In this document: in pieces, positions 16,829 through 24,526 of the stretch
How positions within the stretch are numbered: position 1 is the first letter of the stretch
How the letters are laid out: each line of letters starts with the position of its first letter
The notes under the pieces: model-generated
Databases searched by the model: none
What the model was told of the DNA's origin: nothing
Seen by the model: the letters and a program-made list of their open reading frames with translations, nothing else
NCBI GenBank assembly: GCA_002722295.1
Contig: PBLF01000017.1
Span: forward strand, 1-39,720
Reading direction: 5' to 3'
Length of the DNA: 39,720 nucleotides
Source: Stappia sp.
Lineage (GTDB): Bacteria > Pseudomonadota > Alphaproteobacteria > Rhizobiales > Stappiaceae
Program-made: the position numbers and the translations under genes

Positions 16829-17515
16829 CTATGCGGTCGAACTGCCCCGAACGATCACGGGCGCCGGCGTCGAAACACGATTGTAGAGGTCGATGATGTC
16901 CTGGTTGATCAGTCGGACGCATCCGCTCGATACCGCTTTGCCGATGGTCCAGTATTCTGGCGAGCCGTGAATTCGGTAAAGTGTGTCCACACCATCCTGG
17001 AAAATATAGAGTGCGCGTGCACCGAGCGGATTGTTAAGCCCTGGATCCATGCCGCCATTGGCTGCGCTGTATTTCTCCAGTTCAGGTTGTCGCGCAATCA
17101 TTTCCTCCGGAGGAGTCCACCGCGGCCAACGCCGTTTGTATTGAACGACGCCAACGCCCGACCAAGTGAATCCCTGACGTCCCAGCCCCACGCCGTAACG
17201 CATTGCCTTCCCGTCGGGCAGCACCAGATAGAGATGGAAAGCCGACGTATCGACCACAATCGTCCCTGGCCGCTCGCCTGTCGGATCATTGACAAGCTGG
17301 CGATAGAAGCGCCGCTTAACTTTGCTGAGATCGACAGCAGGGATCGGGTAGTCTTCTTCCGGCATTGCCCGGTACATTTGTGCATAGCCAGCATCGACGG
17401 CAGGTTTGCTTGGACCCGGACTGACGGGCGCATCCTCGGTTGTCGCGCACCCAGGCAAGGCTGCGGTTGCTGTTGCGGCCGCAGCCACAGTGAAAAATTT
17501 GCGGCGTGACAGCAT
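16829..17515 (-). CDS. L,D-transpeptidase 2, lipoprotein-like
   Basis: A second YkuD-fold enzyme of about 228 residues. The N-terminus has SRRKFF followed by a hydrophobic run and a lipobox ALPGC, so it is probably a Tat- or Sec-exported lipoprotein; LspA is encoded in the same island. The catalytic motif HGSPEYWTIGKAVSSGCVRL has Cys199 as nucleophile. The ATG at 17515 (MLSRRKFF), preceded by AGGCGG, is preferred to a TTG eight codons upstream. It shares the domain layout of transpeptidase 1 but is clearly diverged. No MerR-type promoter is seen before it. Confidence 0.92.
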   Translation of the reverse strand: MLSRRKFFTVAAAATATAALPGCATTEDAPVSPGPSKPAVDAGYAQMYRAMPEEDYPIPAVDLSKVKRRFYRQLVNDPTGERPGTIVVDTSAFHLYLVLPDGKAMRYGVGLGRQGFTWSGVGVVQYKRRWPRWTPPEEMIARQPELEKYSAANGGMDPGLNNPLGARALYIFQDGVDTLYRIHGSPEYWTIGKAVSSGCVRLINQDIIDLYNRVSTPAPVIVRGSSTA

Positions 17516-17658
17516 CCCGCCTAGATAATTCGAGCTCAAAGCTTCGCTCCTGATAGCTGGTGATATCGCCTCGATTTGCGGGCGTACTGAAGGGCGAAGT
17601 GCGATACTGCTCGACGGGCAATGATGAACCCGCGCGTATTCACACTCGTTGCACCTTG

Positions 17659-17991
17659 CTATCGGGGAGGGCGCAGTAAGCGAGAGAGGCTGGCTGAAGC
17701 TATATTGAACTGGCCGAAGGTCCTGGTCGGCTCACCAGGGGACGGATCTGAAGGACGGTCGGTGCAGGCCATCAGATTGGAACAATGATCGTGACAGGAT
17801 ACGGGCAGGTGCTCCGGTACGGAATTGTTGTCGCCGGTGGCAGAAATTATCGAACTGACTTCTGTATCCGTTAGGACATCCGCTGAAACCAGGTGGGGAC
17901 TGTCTGTCACCGGCGCAGCGATGGACGCTGCAGCGCTCAAATGCAGGGCCAATAACAGGGCAACCAGCAATGACAGAAAACCACGCAACAT
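17659..17991 (-). CDS. Small secreted protein with Cys/His cluster, unknown
   Basis: This 110-residue protein is not recognised. It has a clear signal peptide (FLSLLVALLLALHLSAAASIAA) followed by a low-complexity mature part with a CHDHCSNLMAC cluster that could bind metal. The gene starts 5 bp after the stop of the YafK-like transpeptidase gene on the same strand, which supports it being real and co-transcribed. A periplasmic metal-binding role is a guess. Confidence 0.6.
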   Translation of the reverse strand: MLRGFLSLLVALLLALHLSAAASIAAPVTDSPHLVSADVLTDTEVSSIISATGDNNSVPEHLPVSCHDHCSNLMACTDRPSDPSPGEPTRTFGQFNIASASLSRLLRPPR

Positions 17992-17996
17992 GTCCG

Positions 17997-19004
17997 TTAC
18001 TCGTCCGGAGAATGCGGGTCCGCGAGCGCTGCGTCGGGCCGGCTGACGGGCACAGAAGACCGCGGCGATGTTCGCTTCGCAAGTGCATCCTGACCATTCC
18101 GTTCCAGTAGCCTGCGAAAGCTGGGATGCATCCCACCGTCTACGTAAGAATGAGCTGACAGCGCACTCCCGCTCGAAACCAGCAGGTCTGCCTGTCGTAA
18201 ATCGGTTTGCGTACGACCGGCTATCGCCGGATGAGACTGGTTGACGGCCGGTGGACAGGCAGCAAGCGGATTGCGCGGCTCCCCGGCCTCAAACTCTGTG
18301 TCCACAACATATCGACCGCCGCAATGCGAAATCCTGGGCTGGCGACGCGTTACCTCGAAGCTGTCATAGCCGCGCTTCAGGTCGGTCCAGAACGCAAAGT
18401 TGGGGTCATCGCGATGCTTCGCCATATTTTGCGGCGTCATGCGGAAGGGAAAAGCCTGAACCTGAAAGGACTGTTGGCTGCCCTTCAAAGCCTCGCGCGC
18501 GACGGCATAGATCTCGGCGACCCCATCATCCGTTAGCGCATAGCATCCGGAGGAGGTGCAGGCGCCGTGCACCATCAGGGCGTCGCCCGAATACCCCAGT
18601 GCCGCTTCAAGCCGGTTCGGATAGCCGAGATTGAAAGACAGGTAATATTGGGAGGTGGGGTTCAGCATTCCCGCATTGACGTGGTAGAAGCCTTCCGGCG
18701 CCTGACGGTCGCCTTCGCGGGTCTTCGGGCCGAGTTTCCCGGACCATCGGCACATCGGGTATGTTTTCAGGAGAGCATATTTGCCGGTGCGATCCTGCTT
18801 CCATATTTCCAGCTCGCTCTCCTGTTTGAAAATGCGAACAAGGATCGGCGAAGAGGGAGACATCAACTTTCTCGACATCTCGGCGACCAGCAAGGCCGGA
18901 ATAGGCTGGGAAGCCTTGTTGTCGACATCCAGCACACTCGAGACGCAACCGCTGAGCGAAATGGCAAGAAGGCCGACGGAAATTGCTTTTAACGCGTAGA
19001 ACAT
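17997..19004 (-). CDS. L,D-transpeptidase 3, YafK/DpaA-like lipoprotein
   Basis: This 335-residue protein has a lipoprotein signal (ISVGLLAISLSGC) and a YkuD domain of the YafK type with RWSGKLGPKTREGDRQAPEG and the catalytic HGACTSSGCYALTD (Cys154). In E. coli the YafK relative (DpaA) cleaves lipoprotein from peptidoglycan, so this member may be a hydrolase rather than a cross-linker. A C-terminal extension from about 230 has no recognised domain. It is followed closely by the small secreted protein gene. Confidence 0.9.
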   Translation of the reverse strand: MFYALKAISVGLLAISLSGCVSSVLDVDNKASQPIPALLVAEMSRKLMSPSSPILVRIFKQESELEIWKQDRTGKYALLKTYPMCRWSGKLGPKTREGDRQAPEGFYHVNAGMLNPTSQYYLSFNLGYPNRLEAALGYSGDALMVHGACTSSGCYALTDDGVAEIYAVAREALKGSQQSFQVQAFPFRMTPQNMAKHRDDPNFAFWTDLKRGYDSFEVTRRQPRISHCGGRYVVDTEFEAGEPRNPLAACPPAVNQSHPAIAGRTQTDLRQADLLVSSGSALSAHSYVDGGMHPSFRRLLERNGQDALAKRTSPRSSVPVSRPDAALADPHSPDE

Positions 19005-19087
19005 GAAACAGAACCAGATCCGAGCCTCGGAGCGGCGGAGAACACCATCCTTATTCTGTTGCTAGCATAGTTAACGGCCGGTTGCGT

Positions 19088-19143
19088 CTGACGAATTTGC
19101 GAGCGACACATCACCGCATCGACCCTCCTGTTGCTCGCGTCAG
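19088..19143. other. Long imperfect hairpin in the 19.0-19.25 kb intergenic region
   Basis: GCGAGCGACA (19099-19108) pairs with TGTTGCTCGC (19129-19138), with one G-T pair, and CTGAC (19088-19092) extends the stem with GTCAG (19139-19143) across a six-base bulge. No T-run follows in either direction, so it is not a typical terminator. It may be an RNA structure or a protein-binding site; no role is assigned. The rest of 19005-19259 shows nothing else. Confidence 0.4.
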
Positions 19144-19259
19144 TTGGGGTTTAAAGGGAGTAACCCTGCTTGTGGGTCTGAAGATAATTTAGAACGGTGA
19201 AGAGATTGGACCATCTGACTAGTGCAGAAACGCTGCGAATCACACGCCGCCGATCAAAA

Positions 19260-19376
19260 ATGAACATGGTCGTGCTTCTGGGACTCGTCCTTTTCATTGC
19301 CGCGGTGTTCAGCTTCAGCCTGTATCATATTCAGGCCGAGACGCGCCTTCCCGCAGCGGTATCGACGCCAGGATAA
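19260..19376 (+). CDS. Possible 38-residue membrane peptide
   Basis: An ATG-started frame encodes one hydrophobic helix (MVVLLGLVLFIAAVFSFSLY) and a short tail ending VSTPG. It is too short for usual gene calls. No good ribosome-binding site is visible, so support rests on the membrane-like composition and isolation between genes. It could be chance. Confidence 0.3.
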   Translation: MNMVVLLGLVLFIAAVFSFSLYHIQAETRLPAAVSTPG

Positions 19377-19461
19377 CATCTGTATCACCCAGCCTTGAAT
19401 GGCCGGTTCCATTCTGCTGTGAAACAATGGACCGCAGTCTCGGGAGACAGCGGTCCAGTTC

Positions 19462-19707
19462 ATGTCGCTTTTCATATTTTCCTTCTTCGCCGCGGGTGCC
19501 GCCGCCTACTCCGTTCTGACGCTGGTTTTCGCGCTGGTATGTCTGGGCCTCGGCCATAACACCATGGAGATGATCTACGGAGGCTTCGCGGTTTACCTGT
19601 TCACGCTCGTGGCAGCGGTTGAAGGCGCATGGTTGTTGCCGGAAGATATAAGAAATTCTTCGTCGGTGCGTAGGCTTACCCACTGGTTGAGGTTCCGCTG
19701 GGACTGA
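19462..19707 (+). CDS. Possible 81-residue two-helix membrane protein
   Basis: The frame encodes two hydrophobic segments (FIFSFFAAGAAAYSVLTLVF and YGGFAVYLFTLVAAVEGAWL) and a basic tail. It runs opposite to, and overlaps by about 115 bp, the 3' end of the transglutaminase-like gene. The Shine-Dalgarno is weak (GGGAGA, far from the ATG). Membrane-like frames opposite coding DNA can arise by chance, so this is tentative. Confidence 0.4.
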   Translation: MSLFIFSFFAAGAAAYSVLTLVFALVCLGLGHNTMEMIYGGFAVYLFTLVAAVEGAWLLPEDIRNSSSVRRLTHWLRFRWD

Positions 19708-20243
19708 CGCTTCAGGAAGTAAATCTTCGCATCGCTCCAGAGCAGTACTTTCTGTTCGAGATTGTCGAGGATGAAGTCACCCAGAGATGTCACGACCGTG
19801 AGTACCGCATGGCCGCCGCCTTTGGCATCTCGTGCGGTGGTGAGCAGCAGTGCGCCCAGTGGATAGCCGATTTCGTTTAGGCGCTGGCGTTTGAGAAGTG
19901 CGTAATCTTCGCAATCTGCTGCGCTCGTCGGGTATTCCCAGAACTCCTCAACGCCGTAGATTTCCATATCTGTCAAGGCGGGAATGCCATTCACTTCAGC
20001 ATTGATGCGGACGATGTCGCTCCATGCGGAGCGTGTGAGTTCGACCATCGTTCCTCCCGCCCGGCGCGCGCATCGATCCTTGTAACGCTGACAATAATCA
20101 TAATAGCCATACGGCATTGAGGTCGTCCCGAACGTCCGCATGTTGGGACGATCGGCTTGTGTCGGGTTGTAATGCGCCGCACTTGCCACCGCCGCCGAGC
20201 AAAGCATGAGAAAGGCAATTGCCGTGCCCCAGATAGTCCTCAT
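19593..20243 (-). CDS. Transglutaminase-like cysteine peptidase (BTLCP family)
   Basis: This 216-residue secreted protein has a signal peptide (LMLCSAAVASA) and the bacterial transglutaminase-like cysteine protease fold: catalytic Cys in SAADCEDYALLKR, His in GGGHAVLTVV and Asp in FILDNLEQ. Family members in alphaproteobacteria are periplasmic or secreted; one relative, LapG, cleaves adhesins. The C-terminus after NQWVSLR is probably unstructured. The AT-rich stretch 20280-20340 upstream is a likely promoter region. Confidence 0.88.
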   Translation of the reverse strand: MRTIWGTAIAFLMLCSAAVASAAHYNPTQADRPNMRTFGTTSMPYGYYDYCQRYKDRCARRAGGTMVELTRSAWSDIVRINAEVNGIPALTDMEIYGVEEFWEYPTSAADCEDYALLKRQRLNEIGYPLGALLLTTARDAKGGGHAVLTVVTSLGDFILDNLEQKVLLWSDAKIYFLKRQSQRNLNQWVSLRTDEEFLISSGNNHAPSTAATSVNR

Positions 20244-20394
20244 CGTCCTGTCTCCCCGACTGTTGATGGAGAGAACCTACGCGACGCCGGGAAAAATCAA
20301 ATAAAATCAATACGATAAATTAAATTCAAATGCCTCGAAAATCTGCCTGTGTTGTTTAGTCTTGTGTTTACCGACCGGCTTCGGTCATCGCGTG

Positions 20395-20904
20395 TCACTC
20401 GGATGGAGTGTCTTGTTCGCCATGACGGTGGTGGGTCAGCTCGCTCCTGTCCTGCACAATTTTTGCGTTTACCGTGATGGAGCCGCTGCGCTCGAACCGT
20501 AATGTGAGCGGCATGGTGTTCGGCTGAAGCGGATTGGTGACAAATCCGTCAAGCGCCAGATGAACTCCCGGTTCCACCATCTTGAGCTCGGCGTGGGCCG
20601 GAATCATCAGGACGTTATTCATTCGCTCACGACGGCCGAAGGTATTTCTGAAGACCGTGACGCCGGTAAAGCTGTCGCTTTCAACACCGATCAGGTTTTC
20701 TGAGGAGGTCGTCCCGTTCCATATTGTCAGATACATCGTCCGCAACGACGTATTTGAAGGAGAGATGAGCACCTCGGCATGCTCGATCTGGAGCATTTGC
20801 GCCGAACTCTCGTGCGAGACCTGAATTTCCCGTGCACCGCCTTCAAAGGTGATGCTGGGCACCGCGACCACGGCCAAGAGGAAAAGATGTAATTTTGGCT
20901 TCAT
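20395..20904 (-). CDS. Degenerate PCu(A)C copper-chaperone-fold protein
   Basis: This 169-residue secreted protein aligns with the periplasmic PCu(A)C family (DUF461), for example IEHAEVLISPSNTSLRTMYL and PLQPNTMPLTLRFERSGSI. Compared with the second copy at 32905, the first ligand pair is lost (VEIHKM becomes VTVFRN) and the HxM motif is changed (GYHLML becomes GVHLAL). One methionine and one histidine remain. A C-terminal HHRHGEQD could supply another metal site. It is divergent from the MerR-family gene, separated by about 155 bp. It may have changed metal or become a scaffold. Confidence 0.8.
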   Translation of the reverse strand: MKPKLHLFLLAVVAVPSITFEGGAREIQVSHESSAQMLQIEHAEVLISPSNTSLRTMYLTIWNGTTSSENLIGVESDSFTGVTVFRNTFGRRERMNNVLMIPAHAELKMVEPGVHLALDGFVTNPLQPNTMPLTLRFERSGSITVNAKIVQDRSELTHHRHGEQDTPSE

Positions 20905-21059
20905 GAATCCCTGTCCGAATGACGCTCACGATACAGGTGCGTGCTGAGTGAAAGTGATCACAAATTGTTCAACTGGGAGGACCATTTGTCGTGTTGCAGG
21001 AAGATAGGGATAGCATGACTCTGGGGGGAGAGAGAAACTTGGAGCAAGGAGTGTTAGCT

Positions 21060-21473
21060 TTGCTGACGATCGGAGAGCTGTCGAAGCAGACCGGGGTAAA
21101 GGTGCCGACTATACGGTACTACGAGGAAATGGGCTTGATGAAGCCCGCAGACCGGACGGAGGGCAACCAGCGCCGGTTCGAAACGTCGGACCGGGAGCGC
21201 CTCGCGTTCATCAAGCATGCGCGCGACCTCGGCTTTACTATTGAGGCTATCCGCGAACTCCTCGATCTTAGCGCTCATCCGGAACGCCCGTGCAAGGATG
21301 CCGACCAGATTGCGGCGCGCCAGCTGAAGATGGTTCGTGACAAGATCGGCCGACTTCAGCAGCTCGAGCGCGAACTCACCCGGATGGTCGGCACCTGTCA
21401 CGACGGCCATATGAAGGATTGCTACGTCATCAGATCGCTTGCCAATCACGATCTCTGCATGACCGAACACTGA
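21060..21473 (+). CDS. MerR-family metal sensor, PbrR/CadR/ZntR-like
   Basis: The protein has an N-terminal winged helix-turn-helix (LTIGELSKQTGVKVPTIRYY), a long dimerisation helix and a C-terminal metal loop. Cys78 (HPERPCKD), Cys113 and Cys121 (GTCHDGHMKDC) match the three cysteines of Pb, Cd and Zn sensors rather than the two of Cu(I) sensors. The start is uncertain: TTG at 21060 (MLTIGEL, the usual length) with AAGGA at 21046-21050 is preferred; GTG at 21051 and ATG at 21015 are possible. It is the only MerR gene in the window, so it is the likely activator of the six long-spacer promoters described here. No such operator is seen before its own gene. Confidence 0.88.
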   Translation: MLTIGELSKQTGVKVPTIRYYEEMGLMKPADRTEGNQRRFETSDRERLAFIKHARDLGFTIEAIRELLDLSAHPERPCKDADQIAARQLKMVRDKIGRLQQLERELTRMVGTCHDGHMKDCYVIRSLANHDLCMTEH

Positions 21474-21476
21474 CGG

Positions 21477-21974
21477 TCAGATTTGCGTGCCCGCATCGAA
21501 GCTGCAGTAATAGGTAGTGCGGTCCGTTTCGGCGGCGATCGTGGGAACGTCATGTAGCGTAACGGAAAGCACTGAGCCGTCGCGGCTCTGCTCGATCCAT
21601 CCGCTTACGACTTGGGACGGATGATCGTCGGGCACCAGCTCAAATGTCGTCTTGTCGCCTCTCGTCTGCAGATTGCGAAGCTCTCCGGTGTCGTAGTCGC
21701 CTTCGGCCGAAAATGTCGTTTCCATCCTAGTTTTACTCAGGAACAGGTAGAACTCCATCTCCGAGCCGAAAGGCGCGCGTCCCCAGTACCATGCTTCTGC
21801 CTTTTTGACGGAGGGTCGCACGCGCGCGGATAGACTGCGACAATCGGCTCCGCTGGGGGCCGTGTTGCCGGGATGGAGCAAGAAGACGCCGGTCGGCATG
21901 GCTATCGCCGCGCCTTCCGACACAAGGACGATAGCAATGCCGGCCAACTGAGATCGAAGCCGCAGAGAGAGCAT
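21477..21974 (-). CDS. Secreted protein of unknown function
   Basis: The 165-residue protein is not recognised. A signal peptide (GIAIVLVSEGAAIA) is followed by a mature part with two cysteines far apart (ADCRSLS and YYCSFDAG), which could form a disulfide, and a mostly beta-rich pattern (AEAWYWGRAPFGSEMEFYLF). It converges tail to tail with the MerR-family gene and lies next to metal genes, which suggests but does not show a link to metal stress. Confidence 0.6.
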   Translation of the reverse strand: MLSLRLRSQLAGIAIVLVSEGAAIAMPTGVFLLHPGNTAPSGADCRSLSARVRPSVKKAEAWYWGRAPFGSEMEFYLFLSKTRMETTFSAEGDYDTGELRNLQTRGDKTTFELVPDDHPSQVVSGWIEQSRDGSVLSVTLHDVPTIAAETDRTTYYCSFDAGTQI

Positions 21975-22099
21975 GAGAACGTTCCTGACCGTCTGGATTA
22001 CACCCGCATATCGCCCGAAGGCAGGGAAAGACGAGACAAGCTTGAAAACGCCAATTCTCCAGAGGCGTCAAGTCAGGCAGAAAATCTGAGGTATGGCTA

Positions 22100-22130
22100 T
22101 TGACCCTCTAGCTACCAGAGATGCCAGCTT
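22100..22130 (+). promoter_or_regulatory. MerR-type promoter/operator D (hma-lspA)
   Basis: TTGACC (22100-22105) and the spacer start CTCTAGCTACCAGAG match the other operators. With the same 19-bp spacer the -10 would be CAGCTT (22125-22130), which is poor, so this promoter may depend strongly on the activator. Confidence 0.6.
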
Positions 22131-22178
22131 GGTCACCATCCTCATACAGAGGAAATATCAGTGACAGCGGGAGTATCA

Positions 22179-22385
22179 ATGATCATTGAATTCAAGATTG
22201 AGGGCATGGATTGCGCACGCTGTGTCGACAAGATCGAGTCAGCAGTGCGCGCACTGCCTAGCGTTGAGGCTGCCAAGGTCTCGCTCATCGACAATAGTGC
22301 GCTTGTCAAGCTCAATCCCTTGAAGACATCGCAGGACGCTGTCTTCAAGGCGGTGGAGAGCTTGGGTTACAACGTATCGCGATGA
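22179..22385 (+). CDS. Small heavy-metal-associated (HMA) domain protein
   Basis: This about 68-residue protein is a single ferredoxin-like HMA domain with the metal site GMDCARC near the N-terminus, so it would be a cytoplasmic soft-metal chaperone or buffer. The same motif (GMDCASC) starts the P-type ATPase at 28827, its likely partner. The ATG at 22179 is preceded by GGGAG at 6 bp; a GTG six codons upstream is less likely. It is the first gene after MerR-type promoter D and lies about 100 bp before lspA. Confidence 0.88.
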   Translation: MIIEFKIEGMDCARCVDKIESAVRALPSVEAAKVSLIDNSALVKLNPLKTSQDAVFKAVESLGYNVSR

Positions 22386-22484
22386 GCACGCTTGAACTTG
22401 TGAGCAGCCGCATGGAAAGCGCCCCCAATATCAAGGAGGCCACGCATCATTCGCGAACTCAGCCGAAGGAGAAACGATTTAGGT

Positions 22485-22958
22485 ATGATCCGTCTTGGCC
22501 TTCTTGCAGCGGTTTCGTGGTTTATCGTCGACCAAGCTACGAAATGGTGGATCGTGAACCATGTTATGGTCCCGCCGCGCGTCATTCCGGTCACCGACTT
22601 TTTCAACATCATCCTGGGACGAAATACGGGTGTGAGCTTTGGGCTTTTTGGCGGCATGTCGCAATGGTTGTTGGTCGCCCTCGCTTCGGCTGTGCTCGTT
22701 ATGCTCCTGATCTGGATGTCGCAAGCGACGTCGCGCATAGTCGCGCTTGCCTTGGGTTTAATCGCGGGCGGAGCGATTGGAAACATGGTCGACCGACTGC
22801 GCCTTGGCGGAGTAACGGACTTTCTGGACCTCTACCTTGGTGAATGGCACTGGCCAGCTTTTAACATGGCAGATGTTGGCATCGTGTGCGGCGCAGGGCT
22901 CCTTCTCGCCGAGAGCGTCATTTTCGGAAAGGCGCCAGCTTCAGGCGATAGGGCATGA
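22485..22958 (+). CDS. lspA: Lipoprotein signal peptidase II
   Basis: LspA cleaves the signal peptide of diacylated prolipoproteins in the inner membrane. The 157-residue protein has four membrane helices, the GRNTGVSFGLF motif, and the two catalytic aspartates Asp112 (GGVTDFLDLY) and Asp130 (AFNMADVGIV). An extra lspA is a known part of lead-resistance operons (pbrC), in line with the metal context. The stop codon lies within sequence that matches an IS110 transposase, so the last two or three residues appear to come from the insertion remnant. AAGGAG at 22466-22471 is somewhat far from the ATG. Confidence 0.94.
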   Translation: MIRLGLLAAVSWFIVDQATKWWIVNHVMVPPRVIPVTDFFNIILGRNTGVSFGLFGGMSQWLLVALASAVLVMLLIWMSQATSRIVALALGLIAGGAIGNMVDRLRLGGVTDFLDLYLGEWHWPAFNMADVGIVCGAGLLLAESVIFGKAPASGDRA

Positions 22959-23325
22959 TGTCCGGCTGATGCCGCCGTCCTATGTGACGCCTTACGTGAA
23001 GCGCGGGGAGACAAACGCCGCGGATGCGGCCGCCATCTGTGATGGCCGTAACGCGTCCCTCGATGCGGTTTGTCGCCATCAAGAGCGAAGCCTTCTCATC
23101 GGTTCTGGTTCTTCACCGCACGTGAGACTTTCTGGTTCGCCAACGGGCGCAGATCGGCAACGCGATCCGCGCCCACATGACGGAGTTCGGTATCATAGCG
23201 GCGAAGGGCGTACAGAACGTCGATCGATTGGAGGAGCACCTGGATCGGCTGCCGGAAATGGCCCGGAAGCCCGTGAACCTGCTTTTCGATCAGTTCGCCG
23301 AGACGGATACCAAGTTTGCCGTCCA
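22951..23325 (+). pseudogene. IS110-family transposase remnant
   Basis: Two frames together match the inner part of an IS110/IS1111 transposase. From 22951 one frame reads GHDVRLMPPSYVTPYVKRGE then TNAADAAAIC. Near 23055 homology shifts to another frame reading RPSMRFVAIKSEA, then an in-frame TGA near 23124, then DFLVRQRAQIGNAIRAHM and VNLLFDQFAETDTKFA. The N-terminal catalytic start and the whole C-terminal half are missing. The frameshift, stop and double truncation make it a dead fragment. It fills the gap between lspA and the converging dsbA-like gene. Confidence 0.85.
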
Positions 23326-23354
23326 AAGAGGCAGAGGATTGGTCTTCGGAGAGC

Positions 23355-24098
23355 TCATTTCTGGCGGACCGCTTCGATTGCATCGGCAAGCGGTTCCTTT
23401 CCAACGGCGCCCTCGATGATTTGATCTCCGACGACGAACGAGGGCGTTCCTGTCAGGCCGAGCCGCTGTGCCAGCGCGAGGTTTGCCGCAATGATTGCCT
23501 CGACCGCCGGAGTAGCCATTTCTTCCGACAGCTTCTTGCGGTCGAGTCCCATCTCTTCGGTAAGATCCAAAGCCCGGCTAGCGTTTATCTGTCCTTGCAT
23601 TTCCATCAATCTGACATGGAAATCACGCGCAACGGCGTCGCCGGCAACGCGCTTCACGGACAGAGCCACTTTCGCGGCCTCGACCGAGCCCGGCCCAAGA
23701 ATGGGAAAATCCTTCAAGACGATCCGCAGCTTGGGATCCTCGGCGACAAGCGCCTTGACGTCAGGCGCCGCCCGCTTGCAATAACCGCAGTTGAAGTCGA
23801 AGAATTCGACGAGCGTAGCATCCCCGTCCGGGTTTCCCAAGATCACATCGTCGCTCGCTCGGAGCAACGCATCAGTCTCGGCCACTATCGCTTGTGACCT
23901 AGCCTCGGCCTGAGCTGCTTGGTTCCACTTCTCAAGCTCCGTAAGTGCTTCCTCGATGATCTCCGGGTTTTGCATGATGTATTCGCGGACGATCTTCTCG
24001 ACCTCCGCGCGATCGATCGATTGGGCATAGGCCGGCGAGGCCGTTGTCAACACGGCAATGGCGTACCACCTTAGCCGACCAATGCGCGCAGCTTTCAT
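23355..24098 (-). CDS. DsbA-family thiol oxidoreductase 2 (CGYC)
   Basis: This 247-residue secreted protein has a signal peptide (YAIAVLTTASPAYA), an N-terminal helical extension (VREYIMQNPEIIEEAL) found in ScsC/BcfH-like proteins, and a DsbA domain with Cys104-Gly-Tyr-Cys107 (FDFNCGYCKRA) and the cis-proline loop GTPSFVVG. The helical extension in relatives drives oligomerisation and isomerase activity; ScsC is linked to copper tolerance. It follows the zinc-ribbon gene with a 21-bp gap and so is probably also under promoter F. Confidence 0.92.
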   Translation of the reverse strand: MKAARIGRLRWYAIAVLTTASPAYAQSIDRAEVEKIVREYIMQNPEIIEEALTELEKWNQAAQAEARSQAIVAETDALLRASDDVILGNPDGDATLVEFFDFNCGYCKRAAPDVKALVAEDPKLRIVLKDFPILGPGSVEAAKVALSVKRVAGDAVARDFHVRLMEMQGQINASRALDLTEEMGLDRKKLSEEMATPAVEAIIAANLALAQRLGLTGTPSFVVGDQIIEGAVGKEPLADAIEAVRQK

Positions 24099-24119
24099 CG
24101 TTCCGCTCCTGGCGGGGTG

Positions 24120-24479
24120 TCAGTCGAACAATCGGCCGAGGAAAGAACCGTGCCCTCGACCATGGTGTCCGCCATGACGATCATGGTCGCGATAGTCGCG
24201 GCGGTGATCTTCGCGGCAGTCATTAGATGTATTGCGTGAGGACATTTGCGTACGTCCGCTAACAGATTGCCTCTGGGCGTACTGCACCTCTTCCGCAGCG
24301 CTCCGTTCGATTATCTTGTCGAGTTCGCCGCGATCCAGCCACACGCCGCGACATTTCGGGCAGTAGTCGATTTCGATACCCTGACGCTCGCTCATAACGA
24401 GGTCGACCCTGCAATGTGGGCAAAGAGTCCCGGTGGCTTTGGCGCCCGATCCTAGCGAGTTGAGAAGCGTTCCTGACAT
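24120..24479 (-). CDS. zf-TFIIB zinc-ribbon protein with His-rich tail
   Basis: This about 119-residue protein has a zf-TFIIB (COG3809-type) zinc ribbon, TLCPHC then DYCPKCRGVWLDRGEL, with four zinc-binding cysteines. The C-terminal third is polar and His/Arg-rich (HDRHGGHHGRGHGSF), a likely extra metal-binding or nucleic-acid-binding tail. Family members are small and of unknown function. The ATG at 24479 (MSGTLL) is preferred; the frame is open 10 codons further. It is the first gene after MerR-type promoter F, followed by dsbA-like 2. Confidence 0.85.
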   Translation of the reverse strand: MSGTLLNSLGSGAKATGTLCPHCRVDLVMSERQGIEIDYCPKCRGVWLDRGELDKIIERSAAEEVQYAQRQSVSGRTQMSSRNTSNDCREDHRRDYRDHDRHGGHHGRGHGSFLGRLFD

Positions 24480-24526
24480 AGCGATATCCAACCTATTTGA
24501 GTAAACCAATGCACCCCGCTAACGGA

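Noticed and set aside
22382..22843. Frame starting with an ATGA overlap at the end of the HMA gene
   Set aside because: It runs across lspA in another frame, has no family resemblance, and lspA in its own frame shows all catalytic motifs.
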